Shown one piece after another: positions 7,233-15,637 of a stretch of DNA of 64,000 bases. Position 1 is the stretch's first letter. Each line of letters begins with the position of its first letter. This DNA comes from JAGQOZ01 sp041399205 (lineage in GTDB: Bacteria > Planctomycetota > Planctomycetia > Pirellulales > Pirellulaceae): NCBI GenBank assembly GCA_041399205.1, contig JAWKTK010000009.1:1-64000 (forward strand), given 5' to 3'. A model generated the notes under the pieces. The model saw only the letters and a list, made by a program, of their open reading frames with translations, had not been told where the DNA came from and did no database searches. Both the position numbers and the translations under genes were made by a program.

Positions 7233-7679
7233 ATGCAAGTAGTGACACGATACAAGGCAAATGACGGTTCGGAGTGGCAGAGCGAAGACGATTGCAAGTC
7301 ACGCGATTTAATGATTGCCGAAGTCAATGCAGCAATGGCGGCCCTTAAGGAAACGCCAACGGAATGCAATTGGAAAGGGTACATCCAACAAGAGGAGAAA
7401 GCGGTCAAGCGATGCAAGGAAATGCTGTTTGCAATTGCGAACCGTGAAGGCGTTCTCAAGTGGTGGATTGATCGGCAGAAGCAAGAGCATGGCAAAACGG
7501 ACGCGGATTTGATTTGCAGTACCCATGCGTCATGGTTCGGGCGAATGCTAGACGGCGGACACGACCCGCTGGGGCGTGCGTATTCGCGGCTCTGTGCGAT
7601 CGACGCGGACAGCCGCGAATGGAATCAGCCGTACTACGCAATGAATCCAGGCGAAGGCGAAATGGTGTGCGTGGGTTAA
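7233..7679 (+). CDS. Hypothetical soluble protein
   Basis: 148 residues from ATG 7233 (MQVVTRYKANDGSEWQSEDD), preceded by GAGAGAAGA as a ribosome-binding site. An earlier in-frame ATG at 7155 would read through the attC. It is hydrophilic, with a charged helix-rich middle (QQEEKAVKRCKEMLFAI) and no signal peptide. I do not recognise the family. It is encoded opposite to the other cassette genes and lies just outside the last attC, so it may be an inverted cassette or the neighbouring backbone. Confidence 0.55.
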   Translation: MQVVTRYKANDGSEWQSEDDCKSRDLMIAEVNAAMAALKETPTECNWKGYIQQEEKAVKRCKEMLFAIANREGVLKWWIDRQKQEHGKTDADLICSTHASWFGRMLDGGHDPLGRAYSRLCAIDADSREWNQPYYAMNPGEGEMVCVG

Positions 7680-7694
7680 GTCCACCGAACTTTC

Positions 7695-7783
7695 TTATTA
7701 CGCGACACATTCGCGAATAACGGGCATTTGCCGACTTATCGCGACGGCAGGGTAATTGTTATTCGCGACAACGACGCGAATTA
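7695..7783. repeat. Paired dyad sites resembling recombinase core sites
   Basis: Dyad 1 (7695-7720) is TTATTACGCG, 7-nt spacer ACACATT, CGCGAATAA. Dyad 2 (7759-7783) is TTATTCGCG, 7-nt spacer ACAACGA, CGCGAATTA. A lone half site TTATCGCGAC lies between (7736-7745). Inverted arms of 9-10 bp around 7 nt are the layout of tyrosine-recombinase crossover sites. The rest of 7680-7982 holds no gene that I can support. Confidence 0.5.
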
Positions 7784-7982
7784 TCCCCAACCACTGGCAA
7801 GTAGTCAAACGCTAGAACTACCGTTGAAGACTTTTTCTATTAAGAACTTCATGACTGCAGATGGACGGTTCGAAGAAGCCAAACCCGCCCGATTTAAACT
7901 TATGTCATCCCGCGTATCTCGGCTTGATTCGCAGTCGCTTTTTCCGGGGTTCCCGGCTCACCTTGACGGGCCGTCGGCCTAA

Positions 7983-8066
7983 GCCAAGCATGGCTTGGCC
8001 AAGAAAAATTACCTGCAAGTAACTGACGACCATTTTGCAAAAGCGGTGCAAGAAACGGTGCAGTAA
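7983..8066 (+). pseudogene. Tyrosine integrase C-terminal remnant
   Basis: After a stop at 7980-7982, the frame reads AKHGLAKKNYLQVTDDHFAK and then AVQETVQ to TAA 8064-8066. The H/N-Y-L-x-V-T-D-x-x-F pattern is the segment around the catalytic tyrosine and C-terminal tail of island/phage integrases in planctomycetes and other bacteria. The catalytic Arg and His boxes are gone. It ends 112 bp from the 3' end of the tRNA-Val, the usual position of an integrase at a tRNA-borne att site. Confidence 0.55.
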
Positions 8067-8177
8067 CCTGCCGCTTTGGCTCGCAGCGACTCGCACGTAG
8101 ATACAGCAGAACTGGCGGAAAGCCTAGAAAACAAGGGAAAAGGCTGCGATAGAAGTGGGCAGCAAAGAGAGATCAAT

Positions 8178-8250
8178 GGGCGATGCAGGACTCGAACCTG
8201 CGACCCCCTGCTTGTAAGGCAGGTGCTCTAACCAACTGAGCTAATCGCCC
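8178..8250 (-). tRNA. tRNA-Val (anticodon TAC)
   Basis: 73 nt with a complete cloverleaf on the minus strand: acceptor GGGCGAT/ATCGCCC, D-arm GCTC-AGTTGGTTA-GAGC, anticodon arm CCTGC-CTTACAA-GCAGG, T-arm GCAGG-TTCGAGT-CCTGC. The anticodon TAC reads GTA (Val). CCA is not encoded. Its 3' end faces the accessory region, consistent with use as an integration site. Confidence 0.95.
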
Positions 8251-8644
8251 TCGTGAAGAAGTGATATTTAATATCGACGGGCCGCGAGTGTCAATCCAGG
8301 GCGAACAAAGAAATTCGTCCGAATTGAAACGTTCAATGCGCTATCTATAGTGCCTGCCGAAGATTTTGGGTCTCCCGCGAAAATATCGCAGCGGGTGGTC
8401 CATTCGGCGGTACGAGTGCTATGATGCGAACCAATCATGAAACTCTGGCTTCCTGCTTTGTTATATCTGGAGTTTTGACGGTGGACGCCGCCTTCAGCAC
8501 AGTCATGAAGCTGGCCCGACAACTACATGAAGTAGGCACGACTCGCGGTTTTCGACTATGGCCGCAAGCCACCGGAACGGTATGGCCAAATTAGCTGGAA
8601 TTTGACACGCACGTATACAATGCCGATTAGGCCAAATGTCTTAG
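8251..8644. other. Intergenic, no gene seen
   Basis: About 390 bp between the tRNA-Val 5' end and the reductase-like gene. It should contain the divergent promoters of both. TTGACA followed by TATACAAT occurs at about 8599-8620, but the spacing is too short for a standard promoter. I see no supported ORF or repeat. Confidence 0.4.
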
Positions 8645-9667
8645 ATGAAGTATTCGCAGCTGCCTGATCCGCCGTTACCTCTTTTGATGACCGGGATTGC
8701 CGGTGTGGCGGGTTATAACGCGCTGCACTACTTTCGCGAATTGTATCCGGGGCAAGTAATCGGGATTCGTCCCGAAAACAATTGGCGTCTGCAGGGTGAA
8801 GGCATTGTCGGTTGCGATGCGGAAAACGTGGACGAACTGAAGCGTCTGTTCGATCGATACCAGTTTCGCTCAGTGTTGAATAGCGCTGGAAGTTGCGCGT
8901 TAAAAAGTTGCGAATTGGATCCGGCGATGGCGTGGCGAGTGAACGTGTTGGGCGGTCAAACGCTGTTGGAAACCATTGCTCACACGGACACTCGTTTGGT
9001 CCACTTGTCCATTGATCTGGTCTATTCCGGTATCTGGCAAGGCGGGCATGTGGAAAGCGATAATGCAGATCCGGTCACGGTGTATGGCAAGACGATGTCG
9101 ATTGCCGAAAACTTGATCATGCTGGGCCACCCACAAAGTTGTATCTTGCGAATTTCGTTGCCCATGGGAGTCAGTTTCAACGGCCATGCCGGCGCCATTG
9201 ATTGGATACAAGCTCGATTCAAGCAACGCAAACCTGCCACGCTGTATTACGATGAAGTTCGCACGCCAACGTATGTGGATTGCATGAACGTTGTTTTCCA
9301 ACGGATGCTGGCTGGAAAGCGGCAAGGGTTGTTTCACGCGGGTGGCAAACGGCGGCTGAGTCTGTATCAAATCGCGCAGATTGTAAATCGCGTTGGTGGC
9401 TATGCGCCGGAACATCTGATGGGTTGTTATCGCATCGAAGCGGGGCCCATTCCGCCTCGCGCCGGCAATGTCACCATGGATTCAACTCGGTTGGCAGATG
9501 CCATTGGCTATGACCCCTTCGACCCATGGCCGTTAGATGCCGAAATGACGCCGACTCACCGCGACTGGCATTACGAACGAAACGGTTTTCACGGTTCGCC
9601 TGAATTGTTGGCAGAAGTTTTGTACCGTAATCCAGCATGTCCAGCGCCGTTGCGAATCGAAATCTAA
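8645..9667 (+). CDS. RmlD-like NAD-dependent sugar-nucleotide reductase/epimerase
   Basis: Extended short-chain dehydrogenase of 340 residues, related to dTDP-4-dehydrorhamnose reductase. The nucleotide-binding loop is TGIAGVAGYNAL (about residues 16-27), followed by VLNSAGSCALKSCE and the HLSIDLVYSG segment that carries the catalytic Ser/Thr. The active-site tyrosine lies in VYGKTMSIAEN, where family members usually have Y-G-x-T-K. Here the lysine at Tyr+4 is replaced by Met (codon 9095-9097), so the standard reductase chemistry is doubtful unless the Lys at +2 substitutes. It stands alone and faces convergently onto the secretion operon. ATG 8645 is the only good start. Confidence 0.75.
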   Translation: MKYSQLPDPPLPLLMTGIAGVAGYNALHYFRELYPGQVIGIRPENNWRLQGEGIVGCDAENVDELKRLFDRYQFRSVLNSAGSCALKSCELDPAMAWRVNVLGGQTLLETIAHTDTRLVHLSIDLVYSGIWQGGHVESDNADPVTVYGKTMSIAENLIMLGHPQSCILRISLPMGVSFNGHAGAIDWIQARFKQRKPATLYYDEVRTPTYVDCMNVVFQRMLAGKRQGLFHAGGKRRLSLYQIAQIVNRVGGYAPEHLMGCYRIEAGPIPPRAGNVTMDSTRLADAIGYDPFDPWPLDAEMTPTHRDWHYERNGFHGSPELLAEVLYRNPACPAPLRIEI

Positions 9668-9737
9668 GGCGAGCGTGCCGGTGATTCTGTTCCCGTTGCG
9701 CGCCAAGTTGATCGGGCGGATTCGCTTCGCTGAAACG

Positions 9738-10265
9738 TTAGTCGGCAACCACAAAGTTGAGCACACCGTTCGTTTCATCCACAAAAATGGTCGGCCTTCG
9801 CGGGGCATCATTCAGATTCGCAGCGAAATTATAGATGGTTCCTTTGGCGTTTAGCGGAGCGGCCAGCCAGCTAGCATCCGCGTCGAAACTACTCTTCAAA
9901 AACGCGAGGTACTCTGCGTCAAAAGGCGATTCCACATTGTTTCGAATGGATGGCGTGAGGTTGGGCTGACCCCAATTGGAACCGAATGCGGCAAATTCAG
10001 CCAATGCGTGCGTATGCAGGTCGGAAACCGGCGCCGTAAATCGGTACGCTCGAAGCCGACCTTGCATCCCGACGCTCGCCGAGACAAAACAAATATCCGC
10101 AGCAGACGCGGGAAGACTTTGTGATTCCGTATGGTTGACAGCATCTGTGGTCGCAGCGGGCAAGAACGCCGCAGCGGCGGAAGTAGAGGGCGATGTTAAT
10201 TGTCGATAAAGAGAACCGAAATACAGCAACAAAAGTACCATGACCAGAATGGCGAGGCGTTTCAT
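9738..10265 (-). CDS. Hypothetical secreted/anchored protein, end of pseudopilus operon
   Basis: About 175 residues. I choose ATG 10265 (MKRLAILVMVLLLLYFGSL), which gives an uncleaved-signal-like N-terminal hydrophobic helix. An earlier start at 10337 overlaps the preceding gene. The remainder has no recognised domain, with a Thr/Ser/Ala-rich linker followed by a globular part (ICFVSASVGMQGRLRAYRF ... IFVDETNGVLNFVVAD). It follows the 10271-10696 gene by 5 bp and is the last gene of the minus-strand operon, so a periplasmic accessory role is possible. Family not recognised. Confidence 0.6.
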   Translation of the reverse strand: MKRLAILVMVLLLLYFGSLYRQLTSPSTSAAAAFLPAATTDAVNHTESQSLPASAADICFVSASVGMQGRLRAYRFTAPVSDLHTHALAEFAAFGSNWGQPNLTPSIRNNVESPFDAEYLAFLKSSFDADASWLAAPLNAKGTIYNFAANLNDAPRRPTIFVDETNGVLNFVVAD

Positions 10266-10270
10266 TCCAG

Positions 10271-10696
10271 TTAGTCTCCTGCGATTGATCGCCCGGTTGA
10301 TCGCAATATCGCACTGCTGACCAGCAACAAGACGCATCCACTTAGGCAGGTTGTGGGCCAGCGAGTCAAATCGGCGGAAAGATTGATGGTTGTCACCAAG
10401 ACACCCGACACAATGCCGACGAGACCGCCCACAAAAAAACCGACCAGTCGGCGGTGGTGATACAGGCCGACGAACGCGCCGAAAACGCTTCCGACAATGC
10501 CACCTCCAGAGACAGCGCCCAGCAACGCGACTTGACTCAAGGAGTCGTCGATCTCAGTTAGCGACGAAGCGACTATTGCGGCAACGATCGCCAGTATCAT
10601 TGTCAGCAAGAACAGCGCAGACAACGGATACGTGCGCCGCGTTTTCTTGGCGGGCAATGTGTTGGATTCGGCAGACGGTTGTTGGATTGCATTCAT
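10271..10696 (-). CDS. Hypothetical four-helix membrane protein
   Basis: About 141 residues from ATG 10696 (MNAIQQPSAESN). An upstream in-frame ATG at 10726 is possible but less likely. Hydrophobic segments are SALFLLTMILAIVAAIVASS, VALLGAVSGGGIVGSVFGAFVG, LVGFFVGGLVGIVSGVLV and CLSGCVLLLVSSAIL, with glycine-zipper-like repeats in the middle. Function unknown. Position within the pseudopilin operon suggests a membrane partner. Confidence 0.6.
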   Translation of the reverse strand: MNAIQQPSAESNTLPAKKTRRTYPLSALFLLTMILAIVAAIVASSLTEIDDSLSQVALLGAVSGGGIVGSVFGAFVGLYHHRRLVGFFVGGLVGIVSGVLVTTINLSADLTRWPTTCLSGCVLLLVSSAILRSTGRSIAGD

Positions 10697-10735
10697 GCGT
10701 TTCACCGTAAATTGATCGGCATTCACCGAACCGTG

Positions 10736-11929
10736 TTAGCGTTCGGTTCGTTGGTTCGAAATCAACTGTCCGTCGTTGCGACTGCCCATCCAGGAAAGCG
10801 CTTGCCGATCAACCGAATCGGGCACCAACGCGACGTGCCCGTCAGCCCAGGCAAAGATGACGCCGCCCGTATGTGCGCTGGAAAACCCACCGACAAACGT
10901 CTTGGCGGCCATGGACGCCGCGTAGGGATTTTCTACTTTGTCAGATTCATCGCCAACAAAAAGGCCTCGTTCCCAGCTCCAAATGGACGAATTTTCTGTG
11001 TCGGAATCGTCCGAATCGGAATCTTCGTTGTCCGAATCTTCCTCGACTACCGCAACCGATTCCACGTCTGCTGTTGGGTCCGCGTTATCGTCGCTATCGG
11101 CTTCGTTCATGTCATCATCTTCGTCTGCGTTATCTTCTGCTTCGTCCGCTTCAGCGTCATCCGCGGCGTCGGTGTCCTCCGCGTCCAGTTCGAAGGTTTC
11201 CGCCAGCGTCACGGGGTCCCATTTGGGAAGATTGCCGGGGTTCAGTGGCAGGCCGGTGTTTCGCAGAGTGGCTCGAGTGCCCGACATCCAGCCCAGCTCT
11301 TTGTCGCCGTAAAATCCCTTTTCGCCCAGAATAAGCGTGTAGCGCAGTCCGTCTGAAATCGCATCGCGACGAATCGCACTGTTCATGAACAGAATGCCGT
11401 CATTCGTTGCATCGATCGGAACTTCCGATCCGCTGTAAACGGCCGCGTAGTCAGAAAAACCGGCGTCGCTATAACTGGACGGACAGCGCAGCCCGGGGAC
11501 ATCCATACTTCGCAGCGGTAGATGCTTTGGATCATAGACGCTGACTTGTTGGTCGATCTGACTCCAACGAACGGTTTCGTCCAAGTACGGCAACAGAGTA
11601 ATCGTCCAGCTGTGATGCATGTCGGTTTCTTGGTTCAGGACGGGTCCCGAGTTGGCGCGAACGCCCGACGGAAAGTGTCCGAACGAAGCTTCATATTCGT
11701 GCATGGCCAACACCAATTCACTCATCTGATTCATGCAGGAAGCTCGACGCGCGGCTTCGCGAGCTGAATTGATCGCGGGCAGCAATAGCAAGACCAGGAT
11801 GGCGATGATGGCAATCACTACCAACAGTTCCACCAACGTAAAGCCGCGGAGATGGCCATCGATTCGCCAATGGCGATGACAATCAATTCGATTCGCACAC
11901 CGATGCCGCGTTATGAAAGAGGTCTTCAT
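10736..11929 (-). CDS. DUF1559 pilin-like protein with acidic insert
   Basis: 397 residues. It carries a type IV pilin/pseudopilin N-terminus, GFTLVELLVVIAIIAILVLL, with a predicted prepilin-peptidase cut after Gly29 and the conserved Glu at +5. The DUF1559 body follows (RRASCMNQMSELVLAMHEYE, RCPSSYSD, ILGEKGFY) and ends in the family's C-terminal motif (FAWADGHVALVPDSVD). It belongs to the large pilin-like family expanded in planctomycetes. Unusually, residues about 247-313 are a low-complexity Asp/Glu/Ser tract in the middle of the domain. The start overlaps the stop of the previous gene by 4 bp. Confidence 0.85.
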   Translation of the reverse strand: MKTSFITRHRCANRIDCHRHWRIDGHLRGFTLVELLVVIAIIAILVLLLLPAINSAREAARRASCMNQMSELVLAMHEYEASFGHFPSGVRANSGPVLNQETDMHHSWTITLLPYLDETVRWSQIDQQVSVYDPKHLPLRSMDVPGLRCPSSYSDAGFSDYAAVYSGSEVPIDATNDGILFMNSAIRRDAISDGLRYTLILGEKGFYGDKELGWMSGTRATLRNTGLPLNPGNLPKWDPVTLAETFELDAEDTDAADDAEADEAEDNADEDDDMNEADSDDNADPTADVESVAVVEEDSDNEDSDSDDSDTENSSIWSWERGLFVGDESDKVENPYAASMAAKTFVGGFSSAHTGGVIFAWADGHVALVPDSVDRQALSWMGSRNDGQLISNQRTER

Positions 11930-12354
11930 TCTGATTCCTCGTTAGATTCCAGGGGCCAAGCGTATTCAATGGTTCGCTGTACACTGCGAATCGAATCCGC
12001 TGGAAATTGGCTGGTAACTTTGATAACTGTTCGTGCGGCATCGGCTCGATCCACTTGGATTTTTACTGTTGCCGATTGATGGCCGTCTAGCAAATCAACA
12101 GGCACGGTCCAGGTTTCACCTGCATAATCCGAGTCTTGCTTCAGCCGCAGTAACGCTCGGTCCAAACCCGCATCCGCCAACAGTTGACTTTGAATCGCGT
12201 TGGCTCGATTCATCTGCACTCGTTGGTATCGCACCGTACGAGTTGTCATGACGGCGGCCAGCACCACTAGCACCGCCACCACTACCAATACAATGGCCAG
12301 GATGGCGCCGGTGGGGCGTCGGCTGCTGCGACGGTGTTTGTGTGAGATCTTCAT
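11926..12354 (-). CDS. PilX/GspK-like minor pseudopilin
   Basis: 142 residues with a basic leader, then GAILAIVLVVVAVLVVLAAV, a pilin-type hydrophobic N-helix without the Glu at +5. Minor pseudopilins of the GspK/PilX type also lack that residue. The rest is a small globular domain (LLADAGLDRALLRLKQDSD ... VKIQVDRADAARTVIKVTS). It overlaps its neighbours by 4 bp on both sides (ATGA-type), so it is translationally coupled within the operon. The exact class is uncertain because the sequence is short. Confidence 0.65.
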   Translation of the reverse strand: MKISHKHRRSSRRPTGAILAIVLVVVAVLVVLAAVMTTRTVRYQRVQMNRANAIQSQLLADAGLDRALLRLKQDSDYAGETWTVPVDLLDGHQSATVKIQVDRADAARTVIKVTSQFPADSIRSVQRTIEYAWPLESNEESE

Positions 12355-12881
12355 TTGGACGATTCGTGCGTTGCAAGGTTCGGCTCGGCGATGACATGTA
12401 GTAAGACCTTTTCAGGCCGGTCTGGTCGTTCTTGGCTGATGATTGTTAGTTGGACAAACGGCACACCATGGTGCGTTACCATTGCCCAAGCAACATGATC
12501 TGCCGAAGACAAGGCATAGGATTCTCGGCTAATGACGTTCGGTTCGACAGCTGTATCCAGCACTTGGCGAATGACGGTTCCATCTTGATGTTGGTAGCGA
12601 ATGGTTCGTTTTGTACTGACGAGCAAATCCAGTGATGCGTCCGAAAGCAGAATCGAATCAACTTCGGTGACGGCGTGGATGTCTCGGCGAAATTGATCTG
12701 CCAGCTGACCGGCAACCAGCGAATCCGTCATGGTGCGCCGCCCGGCCGTGTCGATATGGATCAACTTGGTCATCAGCAGTACTGACATTGTCAGCAACAT
12801 CGACATGATGGAAATCACAATCACAACTTCCGTCAATGTGTGACCGCGGCGAACGAATTGTTTCGGACGAACAAGCATCAT
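12351..12881 (-). CDS. Pseudopilin, GspJ/PulJ-like
   Basis: About 176 residues from ATG 12881, which overlaps the stop of the upstream gene (GAATGATG). Leader RPKQFVRRG precedes HTLTEVVIVISIMSMLLTMSV, a pilin N-helix with Glu at +5 and an unusual His at +1. The C-terminal part is consistent with a GspJ-type pseudopilin (QFRRDIHAVTEVDSILL ... VQLTIISQERP). It would be a minor component of a periplasmic pseudopilus. Confidence 0.7.
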   Translation of the reverse strand: MMLVRPKQFVRRGHTLTEVVIVISIMSMLLTMSVLLMTKLIHIDTAGRRTMTDSLVAGQLADQFRRDIHAVTEVDSILLSDASLDLLVSTKRTIRYQHQDGTVIRQVLDTAVEPNVISRESYALSSADHVAWAMVTHHGVPFVQLTIISQERPDRPEKVLLHVIAEPNLATHESSK

Positions 12882-13324
12882 TCGGTCGCCTTGTCCAGGT
12901 AAATTCGTACCACTTGATGTTTCGCCTGAAATTCCGTTCCTAAGGTTCGACCCCATTGAAATAAAACGCGTTTGGCTCGCATCTCAGCTGATTGCAGTTC
13001 CGATTCGGTCACATCACTAACGTCAACTCGGATCTCTCCCGACGGCAAGCTGGCTTGAGTTTGCTGGAACCAATCGGCAGATAAAATGGCCTGGGTTTCG
13101 ATGTTGTCAAACGGCAACGAACCAGTGATTTCCGCCAAATTGGCCAGTTCTTCCAGGCTTTGGATCGTATCACGTTGCCGAGCGGCATGTTGTAGCGAAA
13201 CCAATGTGAACCGCAGCACCACGGGAATGATGATTGCCAGAACGGTCATGGCGATCAGCAATTCCGCAATGGTAAAACCTTGTGCGCGAATTTGGTTCGA
13301 ACGACGACGGTAGTTTATCAACAT
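12878..13324 (-). CDS. Pseudopilin, GspI/PulG-like
   Basis: 148 residues from ATG 13324, with AAGGAGAGACC just upstream as a ribosome-binding site. A longer frame up to 13651 is only an antisense-like extension into the GspF gene. The prepilin signature is AQGFTIAELLIAMTVLAIIIPVVL, with Glu at +5. The globular part is DTIQSLEELANLAEITGSL ... VRIYLDKATE. It is placed between the GspF-type genes and the other pseudopilins, as in type II secretion operons. Confidence 0.75.
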   Translation of the reverse strand: MLINYRRRSNQIRAQGFTIAELLIAMTVLAIIIPVVLRFTLVSLQHAARQRDTIQSLEELANLAEITGSLPFDNIETQAILSADWFQQTQASLPSGEIRVDVSDVTESELQSAEMRAKRVLFQWGRTLGTEFQAKHQVVRIYLDKATE

Positions 13325-13334
13325 CGGTCTCTCC

Positions 13335-14573
13335 TTATTTTGCCAACGACTCGACGACGACAAACAGAGGCACCGTAAACGCAATAGCTGCGATAGCGAT
13401 AGGGATAGCCAGCAGCAATAACAATACCGGAAATAGCGTGCGTTGAGCCAACTGCATACGGTAATCAATGCGGTGGCAATGCGCTTCGGCCAGTTCGTCC
13501 AAACACCACGGCAAATTTTGAATGCGTTCCGCCGACTGCAAAATCTGACGGTCGCTGGACGTGAGAAGCTTGACTGACACCAATGCGTCACACCAATGCA
13601 ATCCTTGCTGAACTTGCTGCAGGGCGGTCGATAGTTTCGCCTTAATTGCATAACGAGGGTACTTTAGTCGCAGTAGTTCCAGCGATTGCACGACCGTTCG
13701 GCCTTGACGGCATTGAATTGCCAGACTTCTAAGTAACGTTGATTTTTCCCACCGTCCAAACAGCCAAGCTGACATTGCCGGTTGCGGCAAAGGAACGCCG
13801 ACATAAATCAAGAGGTTCCATTTCAAAAAGAAGGCGATCCACAGCGCCAGAGGAATGACCAAAAACCAACAAGATCCCGTCATGGTTTTCATGGCTTGCA
13901 TACAATAATTCGGCAAGCCAGTCACTTGCACATCAAGATCCTGAAGAATCTGTTCGTACGTGGGTTGAATCTTGATCGTCAGAAACAAGAACACGCCGAT
14001 CGACATGATGAGTAGCCCGAAAGTATAGATCGTTTTTTCGACGGATCGATAATGCGTTTCGGCCTGTTCGTCAAGTTGGTGCAGCGAATCGGCTACCGTA
14101 TCGCTGAGAGTGTCTGTGGCGCAGCCGATCTGAGTTGCCACAGCCAGGCTTAGCGGAAGGCGAATTTTTGCTTGTTTCAAGGCGTCCGGCAATGCAACTC
14201 CGGCGTGCAATAGATCATGCAACCGGGACGCGCGACGCCCGACTTCGTCCGTGCGTCCTTGGGCGAACGATTCGACGGCCAAGTCTAGCGGTAGTTGCCG
14301 CTGTGCCGCGGTCGCGATGGTCCACATCAACGCACGATATTCATTGGTTCGGTATTGAAACACAATAGCCGCGGCCAAGATCAGTACCACAACTGCCGCC
14401 ACGACAAACCCAGAAAAAATAGCGCCGATCAGGATTAGCTGCCAAGCCAACATGTTGATGGCCAGGACCGTCTTGCTGTCGGATGGAAGCTGCCGTGGCG
14501 ATTGCAGCAGGCGGACGCTCCACAAAATAGCGACTCCCAGCAAGCTCAGTGATAAATACGGCGCGAATAACAT
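13335..14573 (-). CDS. GspF/PilC-type inner-membrane platform protein (third copy in order)
   Basis: 412 residues from ATG 14573 (MLFAPYLSLSLLGVAIL). The long in-frame extension to 15425 is rejected because it lies over the preceding gene. It has a duplicated T2SSF layout: the first half includes LHDLLHAGVALPDALKQA then the helix TIYTFGLLIMSIGVFLFL, and the second half includes LAIQCRQGRTVVQSLELLRL and ends in the double helix LFPVLLLLLAIPIAIAAIAF. It forms the cytoplasmic-membrane platform around which an ATPase drives pseudopilus assembly. It is the last of three tandem GspF-like genes in the operon. Confidence 0.8.
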   Translation of the reverse strand: MLFAPYLSLSLLGVAILWSVRLLQSPRQLPSDSKTVLAINMLAWQLILIGAIFSGFVVAAVVVLILAAAIVFQYRTNEYRALMWTIATAAQRQLPLDLAVESFAQGRTDEVGRRASRLHDLLHAGVALPDALKQAKIRLPLSLAVATQIGCATDTLSDTVADSLHQLDEQAETHYRSVEKTIYTFGLLIMSIGVFLFLTIKIQPTYEQILQDLDVQVTGLPNYCMQAMKTMTGSCWFLVIPLALWIAFFLKWNLLIYVGVPLPQPAMSAWLFGRWEKSTLLRSLAIQCRQGRTVVQSLELLRLKYPRYAIKAKLSTALQQVQQGLHWCDALVSVKLLTSSDRQILQSAERIQNLPWCLDELAEAHCHRIDYRMQLAQRTLFPVLLLLLAIPIAIAAIAFTVPLFVVVESLAK

Positions 14574-14605
14574 AGGAATAACAACAGATAATTTCTTATC
14601 GAAGA

Positions 14606-15637
14606 CTAAAAACTGATAAACGAAAGCAACGACACTAACGGTTCGACCATTACGATACCTAGCCCAGTGATCACAAACGCGCAGAACAAAAACACAACGG
14701 GTGGTAGGATTCGAACCAACAGTCGACTCCGGAGACGCAGTTGAGCCAAAAGCTGTTGCGAAGCAGCGTCCAGCGAATCGGCAAGCGCGTGATTCGCTTC
14801 GCCCCAGCGAATAAGCAGCAACACCGTGCTGGGGAAAAACGGATCTGCGTGTAGCGAATCGGCCAATGTGATACCTCGGCGATTGCGTTCCGCCGCCTTG
14901 GCCGAAATCGCTCCCATGCAAGAATCCGACATCGCTTGCGAGACACAATCGAGCGATTCTGGGAGCGGCATCCGTGACATTAAGGCGGTTCGCAACAGGC
15001 CGCACCACGTGATCACTTCCCACCATCGAGTGATACAGCCAAAAACCGGCATTGTGGCCAGCATGCGGTTGCGTAGTGGTCTGCGCAGGCATTTCCAAAT
15101 CAGCCAACTGCCAATCAGGACGGACGGCAATCCAATCAAGATCGCAGATTTGTGGCGTTGTGCTTGTTGAGCCATCTGGATCATTATTTGTGTGGGCCGT
15201 GTCAATTCTGCGTCCATTTCGACGATACTTTTGACCAATTCCGGAAGCACAAACAACGCAAGCAACAGGCTGATCACCACCGTCAATAAAACCAATATCG
15301 CCGGATATATCAACGCTTGACGCATCGATCGCTGGCTTTCTTTCCGGAGTCGACCGGTACGCAGAAATTCGTGTAACAGACCAGCAACTCGGTTGTGCTG
15401 AGTTCCAGCGGCTAGCGTTTGCCAAACGAAGGTTGGCAATCCCGGTTGCAATCGCTGAACCGCTTGCGGCAAGGAACTACCGCGATCTACGGCATCTGCA
15501 ACCGCCAACAGCGAACTTCGTACACGCGTTGCCGAAGATTCTGCCGCCGCAGCTCGCAATCCGTCAGCAATTGGCAGCCCGTGGGCCGTGATGGCTGACA
15601 TGCGTTCCAGTAGGTCGCGGGCTTCTTGCGAGTTCAT
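14606..15637 (-). CDS. GspF/PilC-type inner-membrane protein (second copy)
   Basis: 343 residues from ATG 15637. The T2SSF repeats are visible: an N-terminal segment (LLERMSAITAHGLPIADGLRAAAAE), helix ALIYPAILVLLTVVISLLLALFVL, a second segment (LLRTALMSRMPLPESLDCVS), and C-terminal helices VVFLFCAFVITGLGIVM and LVSLLSF. It is divergent from the other two copies. Spacing to the neighbours is 32 bp downstream and 73 bp upstream. Confidence 0.8.
   Translation of the reverse strand: MNSQEARDLLERMSAITAHGLPIADGLRAAAAESSATRVRSSLLAVADAVDRGSSLPQAVQRLQPGLPTFVWQTLAAGTQHNRVAGLLHEFLRTGRLRKESQRSMRQALIYPAILVLLTVVISLLLALFVLPELVKSIVEMDAELTRPTQIMIQMAQQAQRHKSAILIGLPSVLIGSWLIWKCLRRPLRNRMLATMPVFGCITRWWEVITWCGLLRTALMSRMPLPESLDCVSQAMSDSCMGAISAKAAERNRRGITLADSLHADPFFPSTVLLLIRWGEANHALADSLDAASQQLLAQLRLRSRLLVRILPPVVFLFCAFVITGLGIVMVEPLVSLLSFISF

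Noticed and set aside
8599..8625. Sigma-70 promoter for the reductase-like gene
   Set aside because: TTGACA and TATACAAT are only about 6 bp apart; no -10 box fits at 16-18 bp.
10938..11312. Plus-strand serine-rich ORF
   Set aside because: It is the complementary reading of the Asp/Glu tract in the DUF1559 gene and has no ribosome-binding site.
13335..15425. A single 696-residue gene
   Set aside because: Its N-terminal 280 codons lie over the second GspF gene in another frame; the true GspF start is the ATG at 14573.
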